NCBI RefSeq assembly: GCF_030504645.1
Contig: NZ_JAUKWQ010000001.1
Coordinates: 372,001 to 436,000, forward strand
Direction of reading: 5' to 3'
Source of the DNA: Rhizobium oryzicola
GTDB taxonomy: Bacteria > Pseudomonadota > Alphaproteobacteria > Rhizobiales > Rhizobiaceae
DNA length: 64,000 nucleotides
Below are positions 10,804-18,936 of the stretch, one piece after another. The translations under genes were made by a program, and so were the position numbers. The notes beneath the pieces are model-generated. The model did not search any database. It was not told where the DNA came from and worked only from the letters and a program-made list of their open reading frames with translations. Position 1 is the first letter of the stretch; every line of letters begins with the position of its first letter.

Positions 10804-11505
10804 ATGATGGAAAACGAGCGCCGGTCGCGCGCCACCGAGGCGTTCTTCGGCCGGCGCAAGGGAAAGCCTCTTCGGGAACGTCAGGCCGACATGATCGCGA
10901 CGTTCCTGCCGGAGCTGAAGCTTGACCTTTCCACGGACGCGCCGGCAGATCTGTCGGCGCTGTTTCCAGTTGATGTGCAGCGGATTCGTCTGGAGATTGG
11001 CTTCGGCGGTGGCGAGCATCTGGTGCATCGCGCACAGGAAACACCGTCGACCGGCTTCATCGGCGTCGAGCCCTTCGTCAATTCCATGGCGAAACTGCTG
11101 GCCAAGGTGGATGAGCTTGGTCTGAAGAATGTCCGCGTCTATGACGACGATGCGACGCAGCTATTGGACTGGCTTCCGGAAGCGTCGATTGACCAGATAG
11201 ATCTGCTCTATCCGGACCCATGGCCGAAGAAGAAGCACTGGAAGCGCCGCTTTGTCTCAGACGTTAATCTCGACCGTTTCCATCGTGTGCTGAAGCCGGG
11301 CGGGGTGTTCTGCTTTGCTTCCGACATCGACACCTATGTCAACTGGACGTTGACGCATTGCCGTGATCACGGAGGCTTCGTCTGGCTCGCAGAAGAGCCT
11401 GCGGACTGGCTGGAGCCTTACGCCAACTGGCCGAGCACACGCTATGAAGCCAAAGCTCGCCGCGAAGGTCGTTCCTCCGCCTATCTCACATTCCGCAAGG
11501 CTTGA
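10804..11505 (+). CDS. trmB: tRNA (guanine-N7-)-methyltransferase TrmB
   Basis: A 233-residue class I methyltransferase that makes m7G46 in tRNA. The SAM-binding loop is EIGFGGGEH. The family hallmark [14 protein letters not shown] follows, and the C-terminus holds the W-P-T-R-Y-E type motif ([11 protein letters not shown]). It sits directly behind metK. Confidence 0.96.
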   Translation: MMENERRSRATEAFFGRRKGKPLRERQADMIATFLPELKLDLSTDAPADLSALFPVDVQRIRLEIGFGGGEHLVHRAQETPSTGFIGVEPFVNSMAKLLAKVDELGLKNVRVYDDDATQLLDWLPEASIDQIDLLYPDPWPKKKHWKRRFVSDVNLDRFHRVLKPGGVFCFASDIDTYVNWTLTHCRDHGGFVWLAEEPADWLEPYANWPSTRYEAKARREGRSSAYLTFRKA

Positions 11506-11531
11506 GGCTCGACGCCGTCAAGCCCGATAGG

Positions 11532-11555
11532 GACCGTCAGTGAATGCTGACGGTC
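11532..11555. terminator. Possible bidirectional terminator between trmB and the DUF1150 gene
   Basis: A 9-bp perfect stem (GACCGTCAG / CTGACGGTC) with loop TGAATG overlaps the stop region of the convergent minus-strand gene. T-tracts are short on both sides, so strength is uncertain. Confidence 0.45.
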
Positions 11556-11806
11556 TTCAGGTCGTCTTCTGCTGCCTTGAAAAAGGTGCTGGATCGGTTG
11601 TCGGTCAGCAGGATCGGCGTGCCGTCTGCACCAAACAATGCCCAGAGATCCAGGCTTGGATCAATATCAGGCGCTTCCGGGAAGCAGCGTGACACGTCCT
11701 CGGAGCGCATCTTACGGATATAGCCGATTTCGCCTGATCCAAGATGGGCTAGTTCGGATTCGGTCAGGCGGGTGGTCGCGTTCTTCAGGAGCATAGATGC
11801 CTCCAT
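11537..11806 (-). CDS. DUF1150 family protein
   Basis: A small 89-residue acidic protein with the DUF1150 pattern: L-G-x-G-x-I-G-Y-I-R near the N-terminus and LWALFGADGTPI(L)LTD in the middle. The function is unknown. Family members commonly sit immediately downstream of an Hsp20 gene in Rhizobiales, and that is the case here (32-base gap). Co-expression with the heat-shock gene is inferred from that arrangement. Confidence 0.82.
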   Translation of the reverse strand: MEASMLLKNATTRLTESELAHLGSGEIGYIRKMRSEDVSRCFPEAPDIDPSLDLWALFGADGTPILLTDNRSSTFFKAAEDDLKTVSIH

Positions 11807-11838
11807 CTCAAGCTAGTCGGGCATGACTGCCACTCCAC

Positions 11839-12267
11839 CTAGTCTGAGACGGAAATATTAATTTTTCGCACCATACGCTCCGGCTCGGGCCGAATGAGGT
11901 CGACGGAAAGCAAGCCGTTACGAAGACTTGCGCCGGCAACCTGCATTCCGTCGGCCAGCACGAACATGCGCTGGAACTGCCGCGCAGCAATGCCACGGTA
12001 GAGGTACTCCCGCTCGCCGTGTTCGATCTGACGGCCACGGATCACCAACTGGTTCTCCTCGACACTCACATCCAGCTCGTCTTCGGAAAAACCTGCAACG
12101 GCGAGCGTGATTCGCAACCTTTCCGGTGCGCCAGCGGCATCTGCGCGCAGTCGCTCGATATTGTAAGGCGGATAGCCATCATTCGCCTTGGCGAGGCGTT
12201 CAAGCGTTTTTTCCATCGCATCGAACCCAAGCAACAGTGGGCTCGCAAATGGTGTGATTCGGCTCAT
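11839..12267 (-). CDS. Small heat-shock protein, Hsp20/alpha-crystallin family
   Basis: A 142-residue holdase chaperone. The alpha-crystallin domain spans about residues 38-130, with the beta-strand motifs ITLAVAGFSEDELDVSV, LVIRGRQ and the A-x-x-x-n-GLL element (ASLRNGLLSVDL). This GLL form is typical of bacterial IbpA-like proteins. The ribosome site AAGGA lies inside a ROSE-like hairpin and a sigma-32-like promoter lies upstream. It is followed by the DUF1150 gene. Confidence 0.93.
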   Translation of the reverse strand: MSRITPFASPLLLGFDAMEKTLERLAKANDGYPPYNIERLRADAAGAPERLRITLAVAGFSEDELDVSVEENQLVIRGRQIEHGEREYLYRGIAARQFQRMFVLADGMQVAGASLRNGLLSVDLIRPEPERMVRKINISVSD

Positions 12268-12320
12268 GTCTCAGTCCTTGAAAGCAAGCGACCTTCATCG
12301 CACCCCAAAGGCATGCGATG
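12268..12320 (-). ncRNA. ROSE-like RNA thermosensor in the hsp20 leader
   Basis: Reading the minus strand, the leader ends with UUGCU, a UUCA loop region, then AAGGA seven bases before the ATG. This is the ROSE hallmark. U-G-C-U of the anti-SD pairs with A-G-G-A of the SD with a central G-G mismatch that lets the helix melt on heating. The motif halves lie at 12283-12287 and 12275-12279. A second hairpin precedes it (CATCGCA at 12296-12302 with TGCGATG at 12314-12320). The fold was deduced by eye. Confidence 0.68.
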
Positions 12321-12330
12321 TCATGGCGAA

Positions 12331-12360
12331 TATATGGGAAGTCTGTTTCACCGGCGCAAG
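12331..12360 (-). promoter_or_regulatory. Sigma-32 (RpoH)-like promoter for hsp20
   Basis: On the minus strand CTTG (12357-12360) is followed after 18 bases by CCCATAT (12332-12338), matching the heat-shock pattern CTTG...CCCATnT. Transcription from here would give a leader of about 60 bases that contains the ROSE-like hairpins. The CTTG lies in the 3' arm of the hairpin at 12350-12384. Confidence 0.55.
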
Positions 12361-12384
12361 TTCCAATCGCTTGCTTGCGCCGGT
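12350..12384. repeat. Strong hairpin between rbsK and hsp20
   Basis: ACCGGCGCAAG (12350-12360) and CTTGCGCCGGT (12374-12384) form an 11-bp perfect stem with a 13-base loop. It lies 42 bases past the rbsK stop and could end rbsK transcription, but there is no T-tract. It overlaps the proposed hsp20 -35. Confidence 0.6.
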
Positions 12385-12425
12385 CACTCCTCATGCAAAT
12401 TGCCTGTCGTGGCAACGGCGGCAAA

Positions 12426-13331
12426 TCAGCCGTTGATGGCAGCTGCAACCTCAGACCCCAGCGGAATGGCGGGCTGAGCGCCAGGCTTCAGGCAGGCGAG
12501 CGACCCCGCAATTGCTGCGCGGTGAACTGCGGCCGGGAAAGGCATGCCCTCGTCCAGAGTCGCGGCCAGATAGCCACAAAAGGTGTCGCCGGCGCCGACC
12601 GTATCGACCGGTTCGATCTTGAGGCCCGCCATATGGTAAAGATGCCCCTGGTGAATGGCGGCGGCACCCTTGGCGCCCAGCGTTACGACAAGGGTCTGGC
12701 CGGTTGTCGCATGCACTTCATGGATTGCAGCAATCCGTTGTTCGTCATCCAGCGGGCCGCGACCGACCAAGAGGTCGAATTCGGTTTCATTCGACACGAT
12801 GATGGTTGCCAGCTTGGCCAGCCGGGCCGTTTCCTGTGTGAACGGGGCGGTATTGAAAATTGTCGTGACGGCTCGTTCACCGGCTGCGACCAACGCAGCC
12901 TCCACAGCTTCCGCGGGGATTTCCATCTGCAGCATCAGGATGTCGTCTTCCTGGAGTGCCGAAACGGCAGTTTGGGCATCCTCGGCGGTGATCGTGCCGT
13001 TCGCACCCGGCACCACAGCGATCATGTTCTCGCCATCGCCGCCGACGAGGATGAGCGCGGTGCCGGTCGGGCCGTCCACCTTCTTGACCGGTCTAAGATC
13101 CACATGTGCCGCACCGAGCAAGGCGAGCGCCGGTTCGGCAAAGGCATCCCGTCCTACGGCTCCTGCCATCTTCACACGCGCTCCCGCACGCGCTGCCGCG
13201 AGCGCCTGGTTTGCGCCTTTGCCACCTGCTGCCGTGGAGAAGGTATCACCCGGCACGGTTTCGCCGGGTTGCGGAAGGCGTGCCGTGGTGGCGATGAGGT
13301 CCATATTGATGGAGCCGAAAACGGTAATCAT
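12426..13331 (-). CDS. rbsK: Ribokinase (PfkB family)
   Basis: A 301-residue sugar kinase. The N-terminal VFGSINMDLIA and PGETV, the AAGGKGANQA block and the C-terminal VDTVGAGDTFCGYLA anion-hole/catalytic motif (catalytic Asp in GAGD) are the RbsK pattern. The frame opens earlier, but the Met at 13331 starts the conserved sequence. No ribose transporter is adjacent, so it may act in general ribose salvage. Confidence 0.88.
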   Translation of the reverse strand: MITVFGSINMDLIATTARLPQPGETVPGDTFSTAAGGKGANQALAAARAGARVKMAGAVGRDAFAEPALALLGAAHVDLRPVKKVDGPTGTALILVGGDGENMIAVVPGANGTITAEDAQTAVSALQEDDILMLQMEIPAEAVEAALVAAGERAVTTIFNTAPFTQETARLAKLATIIVSNETEFDLLVGRGPLDDEQRIAAIHEVHATTGQTLVVTLGAKGAAAIHQGHLYHMAGLKIEPVDTVGAGDTFCGYLAATLDEGMPFPAAVHRAAIAGSLACLKPGAQPAIPLGSEVAAAING

Positions 13332-13396
13332 GACGTTTGAATCCTGATTGAGTTTTGACCCCATGGGTCAATCGGCGGGGACACTGCCCGACAGAC

Positions 13397-14575
13397 TTAT
13401 TCCTCGTCAACCACCCTGAGCTTGAGAAGCCCGGTGCGGCTCTCCACGGCGCGCTCCTGCGGCGCAGGGTCGGGTGCCTGCGGACCGGCTTCCAGCTCCA
13501 GCGAGGCAATCTTCGCACCGCGGCGGTTGAGCTTGTCGGAAGAGATTAGCACCTGCTCCACATCCTTCTGCGCCATCAGGAAGTGGCTCTGCAGTTTTCG
13601 CACCCGCTCGTCCAGTCGTCCCAGATCCTCCATCAGCACGGCGACCTCGCCCTGGATCAGATGCGCCTGTTCGCGCATGCGCTGATCCCGCAGGATTGCC
13701 TGGATGACCTGGATGGAAAGCATCAGCAGCGACGGAGATACGATCACCACCCGGGCGCGCTGGGCCTTCTGCACCACGCTTTCGAAATGCTCGTGGATCT
13801 CGGCGAAGATCGATTCCGACGGCACGAAGAGAAAGGCCGTTTCCTGCGTCTCGCCCGATATCAGGTACTTTTCCGAGATGTCGCGGATATGCACATCCAG
13901 ATCGCGGCGGAACTGCTGACCGGCGAGCTTGCGATCTTCCGTCTGCGTTGCCTCGCGAAAGCTGTTCCAGGCCTCCAGCGGAAACTTGGCATCGATAACC
14001 AGCGGCGGCGCATTATTGGGCATGAAGATCAGGCAGTCTGGCCGCGTGCCATTCGGCAGCACCGCCTGGAATGCATAGGCACCTTTCGGCAGCGCATCCG
14101 CAACAATCGCTTCCATGCGGCCCTGTCCGAAGGCGCCGCGCGTCTGCTTGTTCGAAAGAATAGCCTGCAGGCCGACCACATCCTTCGCCAGCGACTGGAT
14201 GTTGTTCTGCGCCGAATCGATCACCGCAAGCCGTTCCTGCAGGTTGCGCAGGTTCTCATGCGTCGATTTTGTCTGTTCGGCGAGCGTCGCTCCGATCTTG
14301 TGCGACATCCCGTCCAGACGCTGGTTGACCGCCCGGTTCAGCTCCGATTGCCGCGCCGCCAAGGCTTCTGCCATGGCAGACAATCTACCCTGCATTTCAG
14401 TCTGGGCGTGCAGGAGTTGTTCCATCCGCTCCTCGGCCATGGCGTTGGAGCGCGCGGTCATCAGCCGTACGATCACAAACAGGATCACGACCGCAACAAT
14501 GCCTGCGAGCAACCCGCCGGGTCCATCCAGGAGTGAGAGAAGTGACGCGACAGATGACGAAGTTTGATTGCCCAT
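13397..14575 (-). CDS. rmuC: DNA recombination protein RmuC homologue
   Basis: A 392-residue protein. An N-terminal membrane anchor (about 20-40) is followed by a long coiled coil (about 45-150) and the RmuC nuclease-like domain, which contains RPDCLIFMPN and VIDAKFPLEAW, a PD-(D/E)xK-like arrangement. RmuC limits rearrangements at inverted repeats in E. coli. It is transcribed divergently from def, 123 bases away. Confidence 0.93.
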   Translation of the reverse strand: MGNQTSSSVASLLSLLDGPGGLLAGIVAVVILFVIVRLMTARSNAMAEERMEQLLHAQTEMQGRLSAMAEALAARQSELNRAVNQRLDGMSHKIGATLAEQTKSTHENLRNLQERLAVIDSAQNNIQSLAKDVVGLQAILSNKQTRGAFGQGRMEAIVADALPKGAYAFQAVLPNGTRPDCLIFMPNNAPPLVIDAKFPLEAWNSFREATQTEDRKLAGQQFRRDLDVHIRDISEKYLISGETQETAFLFVPSESIFAEIHEHFESVVQKAQRARVVIVSPSLLMLSIQVIQAILRDQRMREQAHLIQGEVAVLMEDLGRLDERVRKLQSHFLMAQKDVEQVLISSDKLNRRGAKIASLELEAGPQAPDPAPQERAVESRTGLLKLRVVDEE

Positions 14576-14698
14576 GCGGGTGAGGCTAGAGGATTTTCAC
14601 GAGAAGGGGAAGATCAAAACAAGAACAAATCTTGTTTCTCGAGCCTATGAGCGTGTGGAACCTGTTTTCTCCAATAAAAAACTGGGTTATGGGAGGCC

Positions 14699-15214
14699 AT
14701 GACCATCAAGCCGCTGATTACTCTTCCCGACCCGATCCTCCGCCAGGTTTCGAAGCCGATCGAACAGGTGGACGCCGACGTATTGAAACTCGCCGACGAC
14801 ATGCTGGAGACGATGTATGACGCTCCCGGCATTGGTCTTGCTGCTATCCAGATCGGCGTTCCGCGCCGGCTGCTGGTGGTGGATGTCGCCCGTGAAGGCG
14901 AGGAAAAGGCACCGATCGTCGTGATCAATCCCGAGATCGTCCGCTCGTCGGATGAGCGATCCGTCTATGAGGAAGGCTGCCTGTCCATTCCGGAATATTA
15001 TGCCGAGGTGGAGCGTCCCGCGACAATCATCGTCAAGCATATCGGGCGCGACGGCAAGGAAAACCTGCTGGAGGCGGATGGGCTTCTTGCCACCTGCCTG
15101 CAGCACGAGATCGATCACCTCAACGGCGTGCTTTTCATCGATCACATCTCGCGCCTGAAGCGGGACATGGTGATCAAGAAATTCACCAAGGCCGCCAAGG
15201 GCAAGGCGGTCTGA
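14699..15214 (+). CDS. def: Peptide deformylase
   Basis: A 171-residue metalloenzyme that removes the N-formyl group from nascent proteins. All three family motifs are present: GIGLAAIQ (44-51), EGCLS with metal ligand C94, and HEIDH with H136, E137 and H140. It is near fmt, which adds the formyl group, but a toxin-antitoxin pair now separates the two. Confidence 0.97.
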   Translation: MTIKPLITLPDPILRQVSKPIEQVDADVLKLADDMLETMYDAPGIGLAAIQIGVPRRLLVVDVAREGEEKAPIVVINPEIVRSSDERSVYEEGCLSIPEYYAEVERPATIIVKHIGRDGKENLLEADGLLATCLQHEIDHLNGVLFIDHISRLKRDMVIKKFTKAAKGKAV

Positions 15215-15244
15215 TCGGCTTGAAGCCGCATCCCGCACATCCTA

Positions 15245-15261
15245 TGATATCGGCGATATCA
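15245..15261 (+). promoter_or_regulatory. Palindromic operator in front of the toxin-antitoxin pair
   Basis: TGATATC and GATATCA form a perfect 7-bp inverted repeat around GGC. It abuts the AAGGAGG ribosome site (15261-15267) of the antitoxin gene. This is where an autoregulating antitoxin would be expected to bind. Confidence 0.6.
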
Positions 15262-15275
15262 AGGAGGATATGCCC

Positions 15276-15566
15276 ATGGGTGACCTGCTGATCAAGAATA
15301 TTTCCGATGCTCTGCGACAAAGCCTTGCAGAACGTGCCGATCAGGCTGGAACCAGTCTGTCAGAGGAAGCGGCGGCGATTCTCGGCGATGCGCTCTTGCA
15401 TCCGGTTTTAAAGAGCGATGCGAGCCCTCTGTCTTCCCTTGAGGCTTTGCGCGAGATTATGATGCCCCAAAGCGAGGAAGAAGCCGCAGTCTATTCCGAG
15501 ATCATGAACGAGATAGAGGCCAAACGGAAATCGGATTTCGGTCGCCCCGTCAAAGATTTCGAATGA
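15276..15566 (+). CDS. FitA/VapB-like antitoxin
   Basis: A 96-residue protein. The N-terminus (LLIKNISDALRQSLAERADQAGTSLSEEAAAIL) is a ribbon-helix-helix DNA-binding domain of the FitA/Phd-VapB type. The acidic C-terminal half would wrap the toxin. ATGs lie at 15270 and 15276; 15276 has the better distance (8 bases) from AAGGAGG. It overlaps the toxin by four bases (ATGA), the usual coupling in such pairs. Confidence 0.82.
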   Translation: MGDLLIKNISDALRQSLAERADQAGTSLSEEAAAILGDALLHPVLKSDASPLSSLEALREIMMPQSEEEAAVYSEIMNEIEAKRKSDFGRPVKDFE

Positions 15567-15985
15567 TCCTTCTCGATACCAACATTGTCTCCGAATTTGC
15601 CAAGGTGCGGATGGATGATGCTGTCGCCAAATGGAGGCGCGCCAATTCTGCGGTAGGCTTCTATCTCTGCGATATCGTGGTCATGGAACTATCTTATGGA
15701 GCCGAGCGCTTCTTTCTGAAGACTGGTTCCCGCAGATATCTTGAAAACCTTGCATCCACTCTGGTTCTTTTCGAGGGCAGGATTCTTTGCCTGCGGCAAA
15801 CGGATGCTCTTATGGCAGGTGAACTTTGCGGCCGGCGCGATGCACTAGGTCGTCCAATGAGTGTTCAGGACGCCATGATTGCTGCGATTTGCTTGGGCAA
15901 TGATGCGACGCTTGCCACGCGCAACACAAAAGACTTTGAGGGGCTTGATCTTGCGCTCGTAAACCCGTTTGAAGGCGTCGAGTAA
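15563..15985 (+). CDS. vapC: PIN-domain toxin, FitB/VapC family
   Basis: A 140-residue PIN-domain ribonuclease. The acidic metal ligands are visible in MILLDTN (D5), VVMELSYGAE, SVQDAMIAA and the C-terminal ATRNTKDF. It resembles FitB/VapC toxins that cleave RNA when the antitoxin is lost. The pair sits between def and fmt, genes that are usually adjacent, which suggests insertion into a conserved locus. The RNA target is unknown. Confidence 0.85.
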   Translation: MILLDTNIVSEFAKVRMDDAVAKWRRANSAVGFYLCDIVVMELSYGAERFFLKTGSRRYLENLASTLVLFEGRILCLRQTDALMAGELCGRRDALGRPMSVQDAMIAAICLGNDATLATRNTKDFEGLDLALVNPFEGVE

Positions 15986-16000
15986 CTCAGGATCGGACGC

Positions 16001-16936
16001 ATGGCACTTCGCATCATCTTCATGGGCACGCCGGATTTTTCCGTGCCGACGCTTCGGGCGCTGAAGGAGGCGGGCCACGAGATCGTGGCGGTCTACACGC
16101 AGCCGCCGCGTCCCGGTGGGCGCCGTGGACTTGATCTGCAGAAGTCTCCCGTGCATCAGGCGGCGGAGCTGTTGGGCTTGCCGGTATTGACGCCGCTCAA
16201 CTTCAAGCAGGAGGAAGACCGCCAGACCTTCGCCGATTTCAAGGCGGATGTGGCAGTCGTCGTTGCCTATGGTCTGCTGCTGCCGGTGCCTGTGCTCGAA
16301 GGCACGCGGCTTGGCTGCTACAATGGCCATGCCTCGCTTCTGCCGCGCTGGCGCGGTGCTGCCCCGATCCAGCGCGCCATCATGGCGGGAGATGCCAAGA
16401 CCGGCATGATGGTGATGAAGATGGAAAAGGGGCTGGACACCGGTCCTGTTGCGTTGACGGCTGAAGTCGAGATCTCGCCCAATATCACCGCCGGCGAACT
16501 GCATGACAAGCTGATGCTGGTTGGCGCGCGCGCCATGGTCGAAGCCATGTCCAAGCTGGAGGCGGATGACCTGCCGCTGACGCCGCAGCCGGAAAAGGGC
16601 GTGGTCTACGCCGCCAAGATCGACAAGGGCGAAACACGCATCGATTTCGGTCGTCCGGCCATCGAAGTGCACAATCACATTCGCGGGCTTTCCCCCTTTC
16701 CGGGCGCCTGGTTCGAGCTCGAGATCAATGGCAAGCCGGAGCGCGTAAAGGTGCTGGCGAGCGAATTGGCCGAGGGCAATGGCGAGGCTGGCACTGTTCT
16801 CGATGATGCCTTGGCGATTGCCTGCAGCGAGGGTGCGGTGCGGCTGACGCGGATACAGAGGGCAGGCGGCAAGCCGCTGGCTGCCACGGAATTCTTGCGC
16901 GGCACACCTATTTCTAAAGGTACGAAAGTCGGCTGA
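16001..16936 (+). CDS. fmt: Methionyl-tRNA formyltransferase
   Basis: A 311-residue enzyme that formylates initiator Met-tRNA. The N-terminal formyltransferase domain has [12 protein letters not shown] and the catalytic block [18 protein letters not shown]. The C-terminal OB-fold domain contains [14 protein letters not shown]. The stop overlaps the truA start (TGATG), so the two are translationally coupled. Confidence 0.97.
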   Translation: MALRIIFMGTPDFSVPTLRALKEAGHEIVAVYTQPPRPGGRRGLDLQKSPVHQAAELLGLPVLTPLNFKQEEDRQTFADFKADVAVVVAYGLLLPVPVLEGTRLGCYNGHASLLPRWRGAAPIQRAIMAGDAKTGMMVMKMEKGLDTGPVALTAEVEISPNITAGELHDKLMLVGARAMVEAMSKLEADDLPLTPQPEKGVVYAAKIDKGETRIDFGRPAIEVHNHIRGLSPFPGAWFELEINGKPERVKVLASELAEGNGEAGTVLDDALAIACSEGAVRLTRIQRAGGKPLAATEFLRGTPISKGTKVG

Positions 16937-17745
16937 TGCCCCGTTTCAAGATGACCGTCGAATATGATGGCACCCCCTATGTCGGCTGGCAGCGGCAGGA
17001 AAACGGTCATTCCGTGCAGGCCGCACTCGAAGGCGGCATCCTATCGCTGACGGGCGAGAAGGTTTCCATTCGTGGCGCGGGCCGAACCGATTCCGGCGTG
17101 CATGCGCTGGGGCAGGTTATACATGCGGATCTCAGCCGCGACTGGGCGCCCTATAAGCTTCGCAATGCGCTGAATGCGCATCTGATGCTGGCGGGGGAGA
17201 AAGTGTCGGTGCTGGATGTAGAGGCCGTGGCTTCCGGTTTCGATGCCCGCTTCACCGCAATCCGCCGTCATTATCTCTACCGCATCATATCCCGCCGCTC
17301 GCCGCTCGCGATCGAGGCCAAGCGCGCCTGGTGGGTGGCCAAGGATCTCGACCACGAAGCCATGCATGCGGCGGCACAGATGCTGGTCGGGCACCATGAT
17401 TTCACGACGTTTCGCTCCGCCCATTGCCAGGCGAAGAGCCCTGTGCGTACGCTGGACCGGCTGGATGTAACCCGTCAGGCGGAATTCATCGAAATCCGCG
17501 CTTCCGCCCAGAGCTTCCTGCACAATCAAATCCGTTCCTTTGCCGGCACGTTGAAGCTCGCAGGCGAGGGCAAGATGACGCCTGACGATGTGCGGCATGC
17601 GCTGGAAGCAAGGGACCGCGCAGCCTGTGGCCCGGTCGCGCCCCCGGAGGGGCTCTACTTCATGCAGGTCGATTATCGAGAGGGCTATGCCTCAATTGAG
17701 CGAGACACCCAGGAACCGCTCCAGGAAGTCGGAGAGGACGAATGA
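16936..17745 (+). CDS. truA: tRNA pseudouridine(38-40) synthase TruA
   Basis: A 269-residue pseudouridine synthase acting on the anticodon stem. The catalytic aspartate is D52 in [14 protein letters not shown]. The last 18 codons overlap, tail to tail, the end of the convergent membrane-protein gene on the minus strand. Confidence 0.96.
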   Translation: MPRFKMTVEYDGTPYVGWQRQENGHSVQAALEGGILSLTGEKVSIRGAGRTDSGVHALGQVIHADLSRDWAPYKLRNALNAHLMLAGEKVSVLDVEAVASGFDARFTAIRRHYLYRIISRRSPLAIEAKRAWWVAKDLDHEAMHAAAQMLVGHHDFTTFRSAHCQAKSPVRTLDRLDVTRQAEFIEIRASAQSFLHNQIRSFAGTLKLAGEGKMTPDDVRHALEARDRAACGPVAPPEGLYFMQVDYREGYASIERDTQEPLQEVGEDE

Positions 17746-18288
17746 GGGAATGATCAGCGCCAGTGTCATGGCTGCAACCGTCAGCGGTTGCGGACCGATG
17801 ATCAGCCGGAAGATCCGCGACAGCGCCACGACCATGGCGATGATGGCAATGAGCCAGACCAATGCCACGAAGCCGCTCATGCGGTGCGAGACCATCAGCA
17901 GGATGCTGAGCACGCCGTAGAGATAGGAGAAGGGCACATTGATCCAGTTTGCGGTGAAGACGACCGCCGGGAACACCCGTCCCAGCCCCATAAGCCAGCA
18001 GAGCGCTCCGGCGAGGATCAGCGGTATCAGCCAGGTCGCCACTTCCAGCATGCCCATGCGGAAGAAGAAGATGGGGCCGGGTGCCTGGCCGATCGGCATG
18101 GCCTGCATCATGGCCATGCGCACCCAGAACCATGAAATCAGGATGGTCGGCAGGCACCAGAGAATGGCCCAGAAAGAGCGCATCAGGCCCCGATCGGAGA
18201 AGTCGACAAAGTCGAGCCCCTTGCGGTCACCCTTGACCAGCAGCCAGAGGCCAAGGAGGTAAAGCTTCATTTCGATGAAGGAAGGCAA
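17692..18288 (-). CDS. Integral membrane protein of unknown function (paralogue 2)
   Basis: A 198-residue hydrophobic protein with about five predicted membrane segments. It starts with [27 protein letters not shown], which is closely matched in the upstream gene (GLWLLVRGDGRGLSAFDISDQGVLRSF), so the two are tandem paralogues. No catalytic motif was recognised. It follows dapD-dapE in the same direction. Its 3' end overlaps truA by 54 bases. Confidence 0.75.
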   Translation of the reverse strand: MPSFIEMKLYLLGLWLLVKGDRKGLDFVDFSDRGLMRSFWAILWCLPTILISWFWVRMAMMQAMPIGQAPGPIFFFRMGMLEVATWLIPLILAGALCWLMGLGRVFPAVVFTANWINVPFSYLYGVLSILLMVSHRMSGFVALVWLIAIIAMVVALSRIFRLIIGPQPLTVAAMTLALIIPSFVLSDFLERFLGVSLN

Positions 18289-18318
18289 GAGGCATGCTCC
18301 GGGAAGGGATTGTCACCC

Positions 18319-18936
18319 CTAGGGAATAGTCAGTCCGAGCGAAGTTTCAAGGGCGCCGGCGATCCAGAACGTCGTGAGGGTTGCAAGCAGAAGAAAGGTG
18401 AGGCGTTTCCACCACGCGCCACCCACGACGGTGTGGAGAATGCGCCAGACGAGATAGATGGTTCCCGAAAAGACAGCGGCGATCAAAAGCAGGCGCGAAA
18501 TCCAGATCAGCGTGAGATCCCCGTCCAGGAGCGATAGCAACGGATAGAGAAGTCCGTGGCTGATGTAGACGAAGGGAATGGCTGCCCAGTTCATCATGAC
18601 GATCAGCACGCGCAGCAGCGGACGATAACCGATCGGCCAGCCGAATCCGGCAATGCAGACGAGCGCTAATCCCCAGATCAGAACTTCCGCAAACAGCGCC
18701 TGCAAAAGGAACCACAGATGCGACCGGCCCGGATCAACGATGACCTGCAGATAGGCAATTCGCATCTGGATGGCATAGAGCAGAAGGCCCGGCAGGCAGA
18801 TCAGCATCGCCTGGAAGGAGCGGAGGACGCCTTGGTCCGAAATATCGAAGGCGGAAAGGCCGCGCCCGTCACCTCTCACCAGCAGCCAGAGGCCGCTGAG
18901 GTGGTGGCGGATCTCAGCGAGCGGCTGCATCCGCAA
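18319..18936 (-). CDS. Integral membrane protein of unknown function (paralogue 1)
   Basis: A 205-residue hydrophobic protein with about five predicted membrane helices, homologous throughout to the next gene downstream. The shared N-terminal motif is W-L-L-V-x-G-D-x-x-G-L-x-x-x-D-x-S-D-x-G. It overlaps the 3' end of dapE by 23 bases, so it is likely translated from the dap transcript. A role in lysine or cell-wall precursor metabolism is suggested only by this linkage. Confidence 0.75.
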   Translation of the reverse strand: MRMQPLAEIRHHLSGLWLLVRGDGRGLSAFDISDQGVLRSFQAMLICLPGLLLYAIQMRIAYLQVIVDPGRSHLWFLLQALFAEVLIWGLALVCIAGFGWPIGYRPLLRVLIVMMNWAAIPFVYISHGLLYPLLSLLDGDLTLIWISRLLLIAAVFSGTIYLVWRILHTVVGGAWWKRLTFLLLATLTTFWIAGALETSLGLTIP

